A stretch of 64,000 nucleotides of DNA, from assembly GCA_019359125.1 (NCBI GenBank), contig JAHHHY010000012.1:62001-126000 (forward strand), in the 5' to 3' direction. Shown here in pieces: positions 50,982-58,981 of the stretch (positions are counted from its first letter, which is position 1; the number at the start of each line of letters is the position of its first letter). The notes under the pieces are model-generated. The model saw nothing but the letters and a program-made list of their open reading frames with translations. It had not been told where the DNA came from and did not search any database. Source of the DNA: Pleurocapsa minor GSE-CHR-MK 17-07R. Lineage in GTDB: Bacteria > Chloroflexota > Anaerolineae > Aggregatilineales > Phototrophicaceae. The position numbers and the translations under genes were made by a program.

Positions 50982-51593
50982 ATGCCAGATCAATCAGACA
51001 ACAACACGTCAGTTCCGGCTGACGCACCAGCAGCGAAACCAGCCCAGCCGAACAAGTGCCGGGCGTGTGGCCACCTGAATCGTCCAGGATCGCTCATCTG
51101 CGATAACTGCGGCACCAGCCTGATGGCTGGCGAAGGCGCGATCGGCGGCACCAAGCGCTTCAACAAGACGGGTGAAGCCGAGGGCGAAGGCACGATCAAG
51201 GTCAGCACCGAGGAATTTGCGGCGGTCACGGCCGCCGGCAGCACGAGATTCACGCGCGAGATGATTCTGCGCCTGGAAATTGAGGGGTCTTCCACGCCGC
51301 TGCTGGTGCCGTTCCGGCATGAGCTGGCGCTGGGCCGGCGCGATCCGTCCACCGGCAACATGCCGGAAATCGACCTGACGGCCTTTGCGGCCTATCGCCT
51401 GGGGGTCAGCCGACGCCACGCGATCCTGAAGGCTGATGGCGAAAAGCTGGAAGTGTATGATCTGGGCAGCAGCAATGGCACTGCCATCAATGGCAACAAG
51501 CTGGCGCCGCATCAGCCGCATATCCTGCGCGACGGGGATATGATTGTGCTGGGCAAGATGGTGATGCGCGCAATCTTCCATCAGAAGCGCTAG
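50982..51593 (+). CDS. Zinc-ribbon and FHA-domain protein
   Basis: A 203-residue soluble protein. An N-terminal Pro/Ala-rich stretch leads to a zinc ribbon (KCRACGHLNRPGSLICDNCG, about residues 25-44), a linker with Thr-rich sequence TGEAEGEGTIKVSTEE that could be a kinase target, then an FHA domain (about 105-200) with GRRDPSTG, VSRRHAILK and LGSSNGTAING, the phosphothreonine-binding signature. FHA proteins read Ser/Thr kinase output; the kinase at 27.4 kb is a candidate partner. Its stop overlaps that of the convergent roadblock gene. Confidence 0.9.
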   Translation: MPDQSDNNTSVPADAPAAKPAQPNKCRACGHLNRPGSLICDNCGTSLMAGEGAIGGTKRFNKTGEAEGEGTIKVSTEEFAAVTAAGSTRFTREMILRLEIEGSSTPLLVPFRHELALGRRDPSTGNMPEIDLTAFAAYRLGVSRRHAILKADGEKLEVYDLGSSNGTAINGNKLAPHQPHILRDGDMIVLGKMVMRAIFHQKR

Positions 51594-51991
51594 CCGCCAA
51601 TCACCTCGACGATTTCGGCGGCCGCTTTCTTGGTGGCATACAACGCATAGCTCAGGCGGGCGCCCTTCTCCACCAGCACCGCCACCGAGGCTTTGCCAGC
51701 CGGATAGACCACCATCACGCCGTCCTGGCCTTCCATCAGAATACGCTCCAGGTCACCCTGGGCCAGGCGGCGCAGCGTCTTGTCTGCCAGCGCCACCAGC
51801 GAGGCCGACATCGCGGCCACCTGCGGCGAGCTGGTTGGATTCTCGTAGTAATTCTCATCATCGCCCGGTGGATAGGCCGCCACCAGCAAACCATCACTGT
51901 TGACGATCACCGTCGCTTTTACACCATCGGAAGCAGCATGCAGCTTCTTGAGGATTCGCTCGAGTATGTCGCTGCGATATTCCTGGGCCAT
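51590..51991 (-). CDS. Roadblock/LC7-domain protein
   Basis: A 133-residue single-domain protein. ILKKLHAASDGVKATVIVNSDGLLVAAYPPG, then AAMSASLVALADKTLRRLAQGDLERILMEGQDGVMVVYPAG is the MglB/roadblock fold, which typically regulates a small Ras-like GTPase or forms a dimeric scaffold. No MglA-like GTPase is in the window. A TATACT-like -10 lies upstream on the minus strand. The following 154-bp gap (51992-52145) shows nothing else. Confidence 0.9.
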   Translation of the reverse strand: MAQEYRSDILERILKKLHAASDGVKATVIVNSDGLLVAAYPPGDDENYYENPTSSPQVAAMSASLVALADKTLRRLAQGDLERILMEGQDGVMVVYPAGKASVAVLVEKGARLSYALYATKKAAAEIVEVIGG

Positions 51992-52145
51992 TCATTTAGC
52001 TCTCTTGAGATTGGATACAGGCACGTGTGGAATGCAATTCAGCCCCACAAAACCTAATTTAGTATAGCCCATCTGAAAGGCTGCGGCATTAGGACTGGAT
52101 AACCACGCCTGAGTCTCCAGAAGGCAAGCCCGCCCGATTGAACCA

Positions 52146-52895
52146 TCAGCGCGACTGGCGCGCCGTCTCATTGGCGAATTCGGTCAGCCAGTACTGTTCT
52201 TCAAGGGTCAGGCGGGCCGTCAGCAGCAGGTCCGGCCGACGCAGCCATGTCTGGCGCAGGCCTTCTTTGCGCCGCCAGCGCAGGATCGCGCCGTGGTCGC
52301 CGCTGGTCAGCACGGCAGGCACGGTCAGCCCACGGAACTCTGCCGGGCGGGTATAATGCGGCCCCTCCAGGATGCCATCGGCATGGCTCTCGCGTTCGGC
52401 GCCGCCTTCTGCACCCAGCACACCCGGCAGATGACGGATGACCGCATCCACCACCACCATCGCCGCCAGCTCGCCGCCGGTCAGCACATAATCGCCGATG
52501 CTCAGTTCGTCGGTCACCAGAAGCTGGCTGACGCGCTCGTCGATGCCCTCGTAATGCCCGCACAGCAGCACGACCTGCTCATGCCCCGCCAGATCGACCG
52601 CTGTCTGATGGTTGAACACCCGTCCGCGCGGCGTCATCAGGATGACCGGCGTGCCCGGCGCGGCCTCGTACGTGATCGACTCGATGGCGCGCGCGACCAC
52701 ATCCGGCTTCATCACCATGCCACCGCCGCCGCCATACGGCGTGTCATCGACATTCTTATGACGCGTCTGGCTGAAATCGCGGATATTGTGCAGGCGCAGG
52801 TCCAGAATGCCGCGGTCACGCGCCTTCCACAGCATACTTTCAGTCATGGGCCCCTGGAACATTTCCGGAAACAGGGTCAGGATATCGATTCGCAT
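52146..52895 (-). CDS. trmD: tRNA (guanine-N1-)-methyltransferase
   Basis: Methylates G37 of tRNAs with SAM. The 249-residue protein starts [21 protein letters not shown] and has the trefoil-knot SAM motifs [26 protein letters not shown] and [16 protein letters not shown], then [11 protein letters not shown], all diagnostic. ATG 52895 follows GTGGAGGCC; the open frame runs to 53108 but that part is unrelated. In many bacteria trmD sits with rpsP, rimM and rplS; here it stands alone. Confidence 0.97.
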   Translation of the reverse strand: MRIDILTLFPEMFQGPMTESMLWKARDRGILDLRLHNIRDFSQTRHKNVDDTPYGGGGGMVMKPDVVARAIESITYEAAPGTPVILMTPRGRVFNHQTAVDLAGHEQVVLLCGHYEGIDERVSQLLVTDELSIGDYVLTGGELAAMVVVDAVIRHLPGVLGAEGGAERESHADGILEGPHYTRPAEFRGLTVPAVLTSGDHGAILRWRRKEGLRQTWLRRPDLLLTARLTLEEQYWLTEFANETARQSR

Positions 52896-52968
52896 ACGGC
52901 TGGCCTCCACTGATGCCATTTTAGTTGCGCGGGCAAGCCGTGAACAGCCATAATCGAGGCAGATTAAG

Positions 52969-53454
52969 ATGACAAGCAGGGGTATCGCGGGTGTGCTCAA
53001 CCAATCAATGCTGATGCGCTGCGTGATCGCGGCCGGGCTGGCCATCGGCCTGCTGCTGACCGGCTGCACGCTGGCCCTCGCCCCAGGTACGGGGAGCGAG
53101 CCGTTCACGCTGTACTTTCAAACGCCAGCCGCCGATGCGCTGGTGGAGGTGGGGACGCCGGTGCAGATTATCCTGGTGGCGACCGACCGCGTGGGCTCTG
53201 GCATCGCGCGTGTCGACCTGATGATCGATGATGTGCTGTATCAGCAGGGGCGGCCGGTGGAAAATATCACCGTGCCGGTCTTCACGGTGGAAATGAACTG
53301 GACGCCCATCCAGCCAGGCTCGCATGCGCTGACGGCCATCGCCTACCGCACCGACGGCTCCACATCGCCGCTGGCCGCGCTGCGCCTGAACGTGGCCCCG
53401 CGCGCTGGCGTATGGATGAATCCGGCTGGCGTGCGCTATACTAGGGTGCTGTAG
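52969..53454 (+). CDS. Lipoprotein with Ig-like domain
   Basis: A 161-residue protein. A signal with lipobox LLTGC (around residues 27-33) follows a short polar lead, so it is probably lipid-anchored. The mature part is one Ig-like beta-sandwich: [45 protein letters not shown]...[17 protein letters not shown]. This type appears in adhesion and cell-surface proteins. ATG 52969 is used; ATG 53008 would give a more compact signal but has no ribosome site. Confidence 0.7.
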   Translation: MTSRGIAGVLNQSMLMRCVIAAGLAIGLLLTGCTLALAPGTGSEPFTLYFQTPAADALVEVGTPVQIILVATDRVGSGIARVDLMIDDVLYQQGRPVENITVPVFTVEMNWTPIQPGSHALTAIAYRTDGSTSPLAALRLNVAPRAGVWMNPAGVRYTRVL

Positions 53455-53493
53455 CACCCTTGTACCGTAAGATAGTTTAAACATGGTGTCGTA

Positions 53494-53880
53494 GTGAAGA
53501 CGTATTTGCTCCCTGCTCAACATGCCCCGCGCGAAGATGAATTAAGCGAATCAGACAAAAAATTTCTTGAACAGCACTTTATGCCGACCAATCACGAGGT
53601 GGTAGTCGACAACCACGGCATCGACTGGTCCAAAATTGATGAAATCGAGATTGTACAGGCGGCACGCGATAAAGGCCCCTCCGGCTGGTTCATCCGCTTC
53701 ATCTATTTTGGCGGACAGGAACGTTATCACGTGGGCATTTACTCCGGGCGCAACGAGCTGGTGCTGCCCAATTTATCGCCAGCCGGGGCACGCTATGTGC
53801 TGCGCACGCTGGCCTATTACGCCCGCAACCGCATTGAATACAAGGGCCCGGCGGACTGGGCGGCCACGGTCGACGCCTAG
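53494..53880 (+). CDS. Conserved hypothetical protein
   Basis: A 128-residue soluble protein that I do not recognise. It has charged N-terminal helices (REDELSESDKKFLEQHF), a strand-rich middle with VVDNHGIDWSKIDEIEIVQAA and FIRFIYFGGQERYHVGIYSGRNELVLPNL, and a helical end. No signal or membrane segment. It starts at GTG 53494 with a weak ribosome site and lies 7 bp before the next lipoprotein gene, so the two are likely co-transcribed. Confidence 0.65.
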   Translation: MKTYLLPAQHAPREDELSESDKKFLEQHFMPTNHEVVVDNHGIDWSKIDEIEIVQAARDKGPSGWFIRFIYFGGQERYHVGIYSGRNELVLPNLSPAGARYVLRTLAYYARNRIEYKGPADWAATVDA

Positions 53881-53887
53881 AGCGCCT

Positions 53888-55012
53888 GTGAGCACCTTCC
53901 GTCGGCGCCTGTTTCTGCTGCTGTCCCTCGCCCTGTTCTCCCTGTTGACGGCCTGCGCGCCGCAGGAAACTCGCCGCTCGGCATGGGGGCCGATTCGCCT
54001 GATCGCCAGCGCCGACGCCATAGTTGCCCCGGCCGCTGCGCTCACAGACGGCACACTCCGCGCCGCCTGGGTCGGCGCAGACGCGCGCGGCGTGCACCAC
54101 GACTTCGCACAACCAGACGGCACGTCAGTCACCCTGCCGCTGCCGCCGCGCAATCCCTACGGACAAGTCCTGCTGCCTTCTTCATCTGGCTACACGCACC
54201 TGCTCTGGCTGGATGTGGACGCACGCGGCCAGACAGCCCTGTATACAGCCCTGATTTCGCCCGACAGCAGCGTCGAGCGCGGCCCCACCGAAGTATCGAG
54301 CGCCGCGGTGACGAGCTTCTCGGCCGTACATACGCAGGACGGACGCGCCGCGGTCGTGTGGGCGCAGGGTGAAGGCCCGGTTTCAGCGATTTTCCTCAGC
54401 ACCCTTGATGCCTCCGGTCGGCCCGGCCCGGCGGCGCAAATCGCGCCGCGTGGGAATTCACCTGCGCTGGTGCGCGCTGCCGATGGCTCGGTACTCGCGT
54501 TCTGGCGCGCAGGCGGGCGCCTCGTGCGGGCGCGTCTGGCGGGCGGCGCGCTGCTGGAAACCTCAGACCTCACAGCAGATGTCGCGCTGGCGGCGGGCGA
54601 TGCCCTCGTCAGCCTGTCCGCCGGACTGACAGACGACACGGGTGCGTTGTTCTGGAACATCGTGCGGGCGAGGAGTGGCGCGTCTGAAACCTGGGCGAGC
54701 TGGGGGCCGTCTGGCGGGAGCAACTGGCCGGCGCCGGTCCGCCTGTCGCTGGGCGAAGCCGCCGCGCCGATCGCGCTGGTCGCGGCCCCTGCCACCCAGA
54801 CAGAATCGCTCATCGCGGCGGCACGCATCGGCGCCCAGCTTGGCATCATCCGGCTGGAAAATAGCCGTTTTCGGCTGGATGGCATCATCGTGAGCGAGGT
54901 CACGCTGGCCGTGCCGCCCACGCTGCTGGCTGATGCAACCGGGCGGCTGACGCTGGCCTGGTACGATCATGCGCCAGGCGCTGTACCGCACCTGCTTTCC
55001 ACCAGCCAGTAA
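53888..55012 (+). CDS. Lipoprotein with repetitive beta-sheet domain
   Basis: A 374-residue protein. The signal VSTFRRRLFLLLSLALFSLLTAC carries a lipobox (LLTAC). The mature part is Ala/Gly-rich with repeated short segments of the style TLRAAWVGADARGVHH, GYTHLLWLDVDARGQTALYT, RAAVVWAQGEGPVSAIFLS and GALFWNIVRAR, suggesting a beta-propeller like sialidase or exo-alpha-type folds. I see no catalytic motif. GTG 53888 is 7 bp after the upstream stop. Confidence 0.7.
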   Translation: MSTFRRRLFLLLSLALFSLLTACAPQETRRSAWGPIRLIASADAIVAPAAALTDGTLRAAWVGADARGVHHDFAQPDGTSVTLPLPPRNPYGQVLLPSSSGYTHLLWLDVDARGQTALYTALISPDSSVERGPTEVSSAAVTSFSAVHTQDGRAAVVWAQGEGPVSAIFLSTLDASGRPGPAAQIAPRGNSPALVRAADGSVLAFWRAGGRLVRARLAGGALLETSDLTADVALAAGDALVSLSAGLTDDTGALFWNIVRARSGASETWASWGPSGGSNWPAPVRLSLGEAAAPIALVAAPATQTESLIAAARIGAQLGIIRLENSRFRLDGIIVSEVTLAVPPTLLADATGRLTLAWYDHAPGAVPHLLSTSQ

Positions 55013-55111
55013 TATGCCGACTAAGTAAATCTGCGACTATTGCCCAGCCTGACAATGCCCTATTGTTGAACCAGTGACGCAAGACCGGGACGACAGGAAA
55101 GGACAAAGCCC

Positions 55112-56329
55112 ATGCCAGCACTCACCAGTTTCACCCAGTTTTCAGGCATCCACTGGGCGACAGGCTATCTGACCAACACGCTGGGCTATCTGGACGCGCG
55201 CGCGCCGCACACAAATTTGCCGCCCAGCGAGGCGCTCATCATGGGCGTCAGCGGCGGCATCTGCGCCGGCTACTTCGTGTTTGAATACGAGGGCTGGGAT
55301 CCGCATCTGCATTTCCTGACGCGCTACCTGTTCACGAGCGAGCCTGTCTCGGCCTATGAACGGCTGGGGATCGTCATGGACACGCGCAGCACCACCGACG
55401 GCATGAAGGGCATGGCCAATGTGGTCAATGCGCTGGCGGAAGGCAAGCCGGCCATCGTGTGGGCAGACGAAACGCGCCTGTCCTACAATGCGCAGTCGCC
55501 CAGCGACGACTACTACAGCGTGATGCCGCTGCTGGTCATCGCCTGCGACATGGCCTCCGGCGAGGTCATCACCGCCGACCGGGCCCGCGTGCCGCTGACG
55601 ACGACCGTGCACGAGATGATTGAGGCGCGCGGCAAGCTGAAAAAGCTGCGCCACCAGACGGTCACGATCAGCCCTCCGGACTATGCGAAGCTGGCGCATG
55701 CGGTGTCGGCCGGCATTAGCGACTGCCTGAATCTGTATAGCGGAAAATCACCCGTTGGGTCGGCGGCGAATTTTGGCATCAGCGCGTTTGACAAGTGGGC
55801 GGGCATGCTGGTCAACCGCAAAGACAAGCGCGGCTGGCCGACGATGTTTTCGCCGGGTCGCAAGCTGTATAACGGCCTGCTGACCGGCTATCAGTACATT
55901 GAGGCGTATTACACGGGCGGACACGGCGCTCGCGCCATGTATGCAGACTTTCTGGATGAGGCCGCGGTCATCGTGGGAAATGACCAGCTCAAACACGCGG
56001 CGACGGCATTCCGGGCCTGCGTGCCATACTGGGCAGCGCTGACGACCGCCCTGCTGCCCGACGAAATGCCCCTGCTGGCCGAGACGCGGCAGCTGATTCA
56101 GGCGCGCCACGACGACTTTCTCGCGGGCGGGAACAGCACGATAGACGCCCGTTTACAGGCCGGGGAGCGCCTGACCGAGCTGCGGGAGCAGGCAGCGCAG
56201 GACTTCCCGCTGACAGACGCGCAGGCCGAGGCCTTTTACGCGGGCATTCGTGAGCGCGTGCTGGCCCTGCGCGACGCGGAAAAAGCCGCCGTCGACGCGC
56301 TGGCGGAAGCCGTCGGTTATACGGGCTGA
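55112..56329 (+). CDS. BtrH-like N-terminal domain protein with DUF4872-like C-terminus
   Basis: A 405-residue soluble protein. The N-terminal third resembles the BtrH (butirosin biosynthesis H) papain-like fold: SGIHWATGYLTNTLGYL, then EALIMGVSGGICAGYFVFEYEGWDP, LTRYLF and AIVWADETRLSYN. The usual HC pair of BtrH proteins reads HW here; a Cys occurs at residue 51 in GGIC. The C-terminal part is mostly helical, as in the paired DUF4872 domain. BtrH-type proteins move or cleave acyl groups; the substrate here is unknown and no biosynthetic cluster is near. ATG 55112 has AAAGGAC upstream. Confidence 0.6.
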   Translation: MPALTSFTQFSGIHWATGYLTNTLGYLDARAPHTNLPPSEALIMGVSGGICAGYFVFEYEGWDPHLHFLTRYLFTSEPVSAYERLGIVMDTRSTTDGMKGMANVVNALAEGKPAIVWADETRLSYNAQSPSDDYYSVMPLLVIACDMASGEVITADRARVPLTTTVHEMIEARGKLKKLRHQTVTISPPDYAKLAHAVSAGISDCLNLYSGKSPVGSAANFGISAFDKWAGMLVNRKDKRGWPTMFSPGRKLYNGLLTGYQYIEAYYTGGHGARAMYADFLDEAAVIVGNDQLKHAATAFRACVPYWAALTTALLPDEMPLLAETRQLIQARHDDFLAGGNSTIDARLQAGERLTELREQAAQDFPLTDAQAEAFYAGIRERVLALRDAEKAAVDALAEAVGYTG

Positions 56330-56339
56330 GACCAAATAA

Positions 56340-56378
56340 AAAGCGGCTGGCGTCGTGATGACGTCAGCCGCTTTATCT
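56340..56378. terminator. Bidirectional terminator between BtrH-like and small hypothetical genes
   Basis: A 14-bp stem with one G-T wobble (arms 56341-56354 and 56360-56373), A-rich before and T-rich after. Confidence 0.85.
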
Positions 56379-56393
56379 TGTCTGTATCCTGCA

Positions 56394-56738
56394 TCAGCAC
56401 GCGTTAAAGCGGTCAATCCAGTCGATCAGGTCCTGCGCGGCATCGACCACATCGGTCTGGCCGGCGCCCCTGGCGACAGTTTGGGCAGCCAGCAGGCCGC
56501 TGCGATGCACGCTTTTCAGGTCGCCAATCGGCAGGCTGGCGGAGGCGGCATCGCCGGACGTCTCATCAACGACCAGAAACCAGCGCGAGAACTCGTCCCA
56601 GCCCTGGCTGGCCAATAGCCCCTCGGCCTGTGCCTGCGACGGCGCGGCGATCTTCCACTGCGTGTTGATGCGATATTTGCCCTCATCAATCAGTGACCGG
56701 GCAAATTCAACTGCCGCGGGATTCAGCTTTGCAGCCAT
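56394..56738 (-). CDS. Small conserved hypothetical protein
   Basis: A 114-residue soluble protein, mostly helical, without a known motif: MAAKLNPAAVEFARSLIDEGKY, a middle GWDEFSRWFLVVDETSGDAASASLPIGD and a helical end LIDWIDRFNAC. ATG 56738 has GAGGTCAGG upstream; the longer frame to 56870 overlaps the next gene and lacks support. Confidence 0.65.
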   Translation of the reverse strand: MAAKLNPAAVEFARSLIDEGKYRINTQWKIAAPSQAQAEGLLASQGWDEFSRWFLVVDETSGDAASASLPIGDLKSVHRSGLLAAQTVARGAGQTDVVDAAQDLIDWIDRFNAC

Positions 56739-56800
56739 AACCTGACCTCTTTCTGTCTGACGAACAGCTATACCTTTCAGACGCAGCGGCGTGGCAGATG

Positions 56801-57715
56801 TTACGACAGCGCCCTGAAAATCACCCGATAGGTGGTGATGGCGCGCTCGCCTGTCGTCGGGTCGGTGCAAGGCACTGCCGAGAGCGCCGTCTGAATCGGT
56901 TCAGCCAGGCCGGGCATATCGACGATATAGTTAATATTTTCTTCCATCGTGAAATCGGCATAGCCGGGATCGCGCTCCGGTTTCAGGCCGGTATAGAACG
57001 TGCTTTCGCCGCCATTCCAGCGCACGCGAATCGGCTGCGCCGGGATGCCCGTCGCCCCGTTGATTTCGTACACGAACACCTGAATCTGCCCGCTGTCGGC
57101 CAGGCCGCAGGCCGTATTCACGCTGATCGCCTCGTAGGTAATCTGCGGGGCGGCGGTCGGCACCACCACAGCAACCGGCGTGGCGGTGGCCAGCGCGGCG
57201 CTTTCCGGCGTTGCCGTCTTGGTGGCGGCCGGCGTCACCGTCGGCGTATTTGTCGGAAGCTGGATATCGACCACCTGCGTGGCCGCGCCCGCCGCGGTAA
57301 TCAGTGTGTCGGCACAGCCGGTCCGGCCCTGTCCCTGATAAAAGGTCATCATCGCGCCAACAGCCCGCAGCCCGCTGGAGCTGTTGACATAGCCGGTGCG
57401 CGCCAGTTCACAGGCGGTATCCGCCATCGCCTGAATCGGGTCTCCCGGCAGGCGCAGCGCAACCAGCCGGTTCACGGCGCGGTCGAGGTCGCTATCCTGC
57501 GCGTAGGCCAGGCCAATCGCGACCATGAACTGCTGCTTGTCCATCTGGCTGAGCTGATACGGCGCGACATCGACCGTCTCCATGGGAAACAGCTCCCACG
57601 AGACATACAACCCGACCGCGACGCCAAGCGCCAGGCCAAGCAGGATGCCGACCGGGGAAAAAAAGCGGCGTGGCCGCTGATACTTTCTGGATGTGGACGC
57701 GTTTGATTGGGACAT
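56801..57715 (-). CDS. Membrane-anchored hypothetical protein with Pro/Thr linker
   Basis: A 304-residue protein. A basic N-terminus and one transmembrane helix (SPVGILLGLALGVAVGLYVSWELFP) are followed by a helical repeat-like region (YQLSQMDKQQFMVAIGLAYAQDSDLDRAVNRLVAL), a Thr/Pro/Ala linker (TNTPTVTPAATKTATPESAA) and a C-terminal beta domain starting near ITYEAISVNTACGL that includes an Ig-like GTTG-style strand set. It is paralogous in its first half to the next gene upstream (57725-58099), 9 bp away. Cell-surface or regulatory role; no catalytic motif. Confidence 0.65.
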   Translation of the reverse strand: MSQSNASTSRKYQRPRRFFSPVGILLGLALGVAVGLYVSWELFPMETVDVAPYQLSQMDKQQFMVAIGLAYAQDSDLDRAVNRLVALRLPGDPIQAMADTACELARTGYVNSSSGLRAVGAMMTFYQGQGRTGCADTLITAAGAATQVVDIQLPTNTPTVTPAATKTATPESAALATATPVAVVVPTAAPQITYEAISVNTACGLADSGQIQVFVYEINGATGIPAQPIRVRWNGGESTFYTGLKPERDPGYADFTMEENINYIVDMPGLAEPIQTALSAVPCTDPTTGERAITTYRVIFRALS

Positions 57716-57724
57716 AGGGTTCAG

Positions 57725-58099
57725 TTACGCGCCCTGATTGACAGGGCGATAGGGTTCCATAATCGGTGTCAGGCGGCCAAGGCCTTCGCTCAGCGTGACC
57801 AGTGCCTGCAAGTCGCGCACCTCGCGCGAGTTGGTGATGAAGCGTTCCGCCACTTCCTGCACGTGCGCCGGAATATTTTCCACCTGCAACAGGCGCAGGC
57901 GCTCCAGCGCTCCAGTGATGTCGCGGTCCAGCAGGTATCCCTGGGCGATCATCACGGTGTAATCGTCGCTGAAGGTCGTCGCCAGCACAGACGCCGGACG
58001 ATCCACCTGTTCGCGCGGAAACTGCACCCAGCCCAGGTACAGGCCGACGGCCACCGCCACGATCAATGCCAGGATAAACGATCCCAAAAACCGTATCAA
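57725..58099 (-). CDS. Small membrane-anchored hypothetical protein
   Basis: A 124-residue protein: one N-terminal transmembrane helix (FLGSFILALIVAVAVGLYLGWVQFP) and a short helical domain (YTVMIAQGYLLDRDITGALERLRLLQV). It matches the N-terminal half of its downstream neighbour (AVAVGLYLGW against GVAVGLYVSW, both ending FP-E, then a MxAxGYxxDxDxxxAxxRL pattern). The start is TTG 58099 with GAAGGGC upstream. The two genes form an operon and look like an old duplication. Confidence 0.65.
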   Translation of the reverse strand: MIRFLGSFILALIVAVAVGLYLGWVQFPREQVDRPASVLATTFSDDYTVMIAQGYLLDRDITGALERLRLLQVENIPAHVQEVAERFITNSREVRDLQALVTLSEGLGRLTPIMEPYRPVNQGA

Positions 58100-58218
58100 G
58101 ACGCGCCCTTCATCAGTGCAGTTATGGCCTGCTCACGAGCCTGTAGTGTAATTTACAGGCTATGAGAACGCAAAGAGGCAGTTGCGATTTTGCCCGTTCA
58201 CCGTTACGCTGAGAGAAA

Positions 58219-58247
58219 TAAAAAAAGCCAGACGCGTGGTCTGGCTT
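58219..58247 (-). terminator. Terminator of tRNA-Leu
   Basis: On the minus strand a 9-bp stem (AAGCCAGAC, arms 58239-58247 and 58225-58233) is followed by TTTTTTT. Confidence 0.85.
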
Positions 58248-58252
58248 GCCTG

Positions 58253-58336
58253 TGCCGAAGGTGGGACTTGAACCCACACGCCCTTTCGAGCAATTGATTT
58301 TGAGTCAATCGTGTCTGCCGATTTCACCACTTCGGC
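58253..58336 (-). tRNA. tRNA-Leu, anticodon CAA
   Basis: A class II tRNA of 84 nt. The acceptor GCCGAAG pairs with CTTCGGC. The anticodon stem ATTGA/TCAAT holds the loop CTCAAAA (anticodon CAA, reading UUG). A variable arm and the T loop GGTTCAAGTCC follow. The 3' CCA is not encoded. A terminator follows directly; the ECF sigma gene starts divergently. Confidence 0.95.
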
Positions 58337-58378
58337 GCACATTGAATTGCAGTGTAAATGTCTGGAGAGCGGTTGTCA

Positions 58379-58978
58379 ATGCCTGCATCACCCCCGGAAA
58401 ACGAACCCGCGCTGATTGAAGCAGCCCGGGCCGGCAGCCTGGATGCCTTCAATGCGCTGGTCACGGCCTATCAGGACCGTGTGTATACGCTGGCCTATCG
58501 CATCATGGGCGATGGTGCTGCTGCCGCCGACCTGGCACAGGACGCCTTCATCACCGCCTACCGCAAGCTGTCCACCTACCGGGGCGGCAATTTCCGGTCA
58601 TGGCTGATGCGCATCACGGCCAATACGTGCTATGACGCGCTGCGCAGCAACAAGCGCCATCCGGCCACTTCCCTTGAGGATCTGGCACCCGACAGCGATG
58701 ACGAGTATCCGCTGCCCGACGACGCCCCGACGCCCGAACAGGCGGCCGAGCGCAAAGAAATCGCACAGGCCATCCAGAGCTGCATCAGCGGGCTGTCGCC
58801 AGACCAGCGCATCGTGCTGGTACTCAGCGATATCGAAGGCATGGACTATCAGGCCATCGCTGACGAGGTAAATGCCGCGCTGGGCACGGTCAAATCGCGT
58901 ATCAGCCGGGCCCGCGCTGCCATGCGCGACTGCTTGTCAGCCTTCAGGGAACTTTTACCAGCCAATTATCGTCTGTAA
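58379..58978 (+). CDS. ECF-type RNA polymerase sigma factor
   Basis: A 199-residue sigma-70 family ECF factor. Region 2 is DAFNALVTAYQDRVYTLAYRIMGDGAAAADLAQDAFITAYRKLSTYRGG with RSWLMRITANTCYDALR; region 4 is LSPDQRIVLVLSDIEGMDYQAIADEVNAALGTVKSRISRARAAMRDCL. An acidic linker (APDSDDEYPLPDDAPTPE) joins them. I chose ATG 58379 because GGAGAG lies 10 nt upstream; ATG 58358 in the same frame has no ribosome site. The next gene, 3 bp on, encodes its probable anti-sigma factor. Confidence 0.92.
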   Translation: MPASPPENEPALIEAARAGSLDAFNALVTAYQDRVYTLAYRIMGDGAAAADLAQDAFITAYRKLSTYRGGNFRSWLMRITANTCYDALRSNKRHPATSLEDLAPDSDDEYPLPDDAPTPEQAAERKEIAQAIQSCISGLSPDQRIVLVLSDIEGMDYQAIADEVNAALGTVKSRISRARAAMRDCLSAFRELLPANYRL

Positions 58979-58981
58979 GGT

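Noticed and set aside
52896-53108. N-terminal extension of TrmD
   Set aside because: Those 71 codons are not TrmD sequence and overlap the divergent lipoprotein gene; ATG 52895 has a good ribosome site.
53636-53887. N-terminal extension of the lipoprotein ending at 55012
   Set aside because: It overlaps the preceding gene in another frame; GTG 53888 begins a proper signal peptide.
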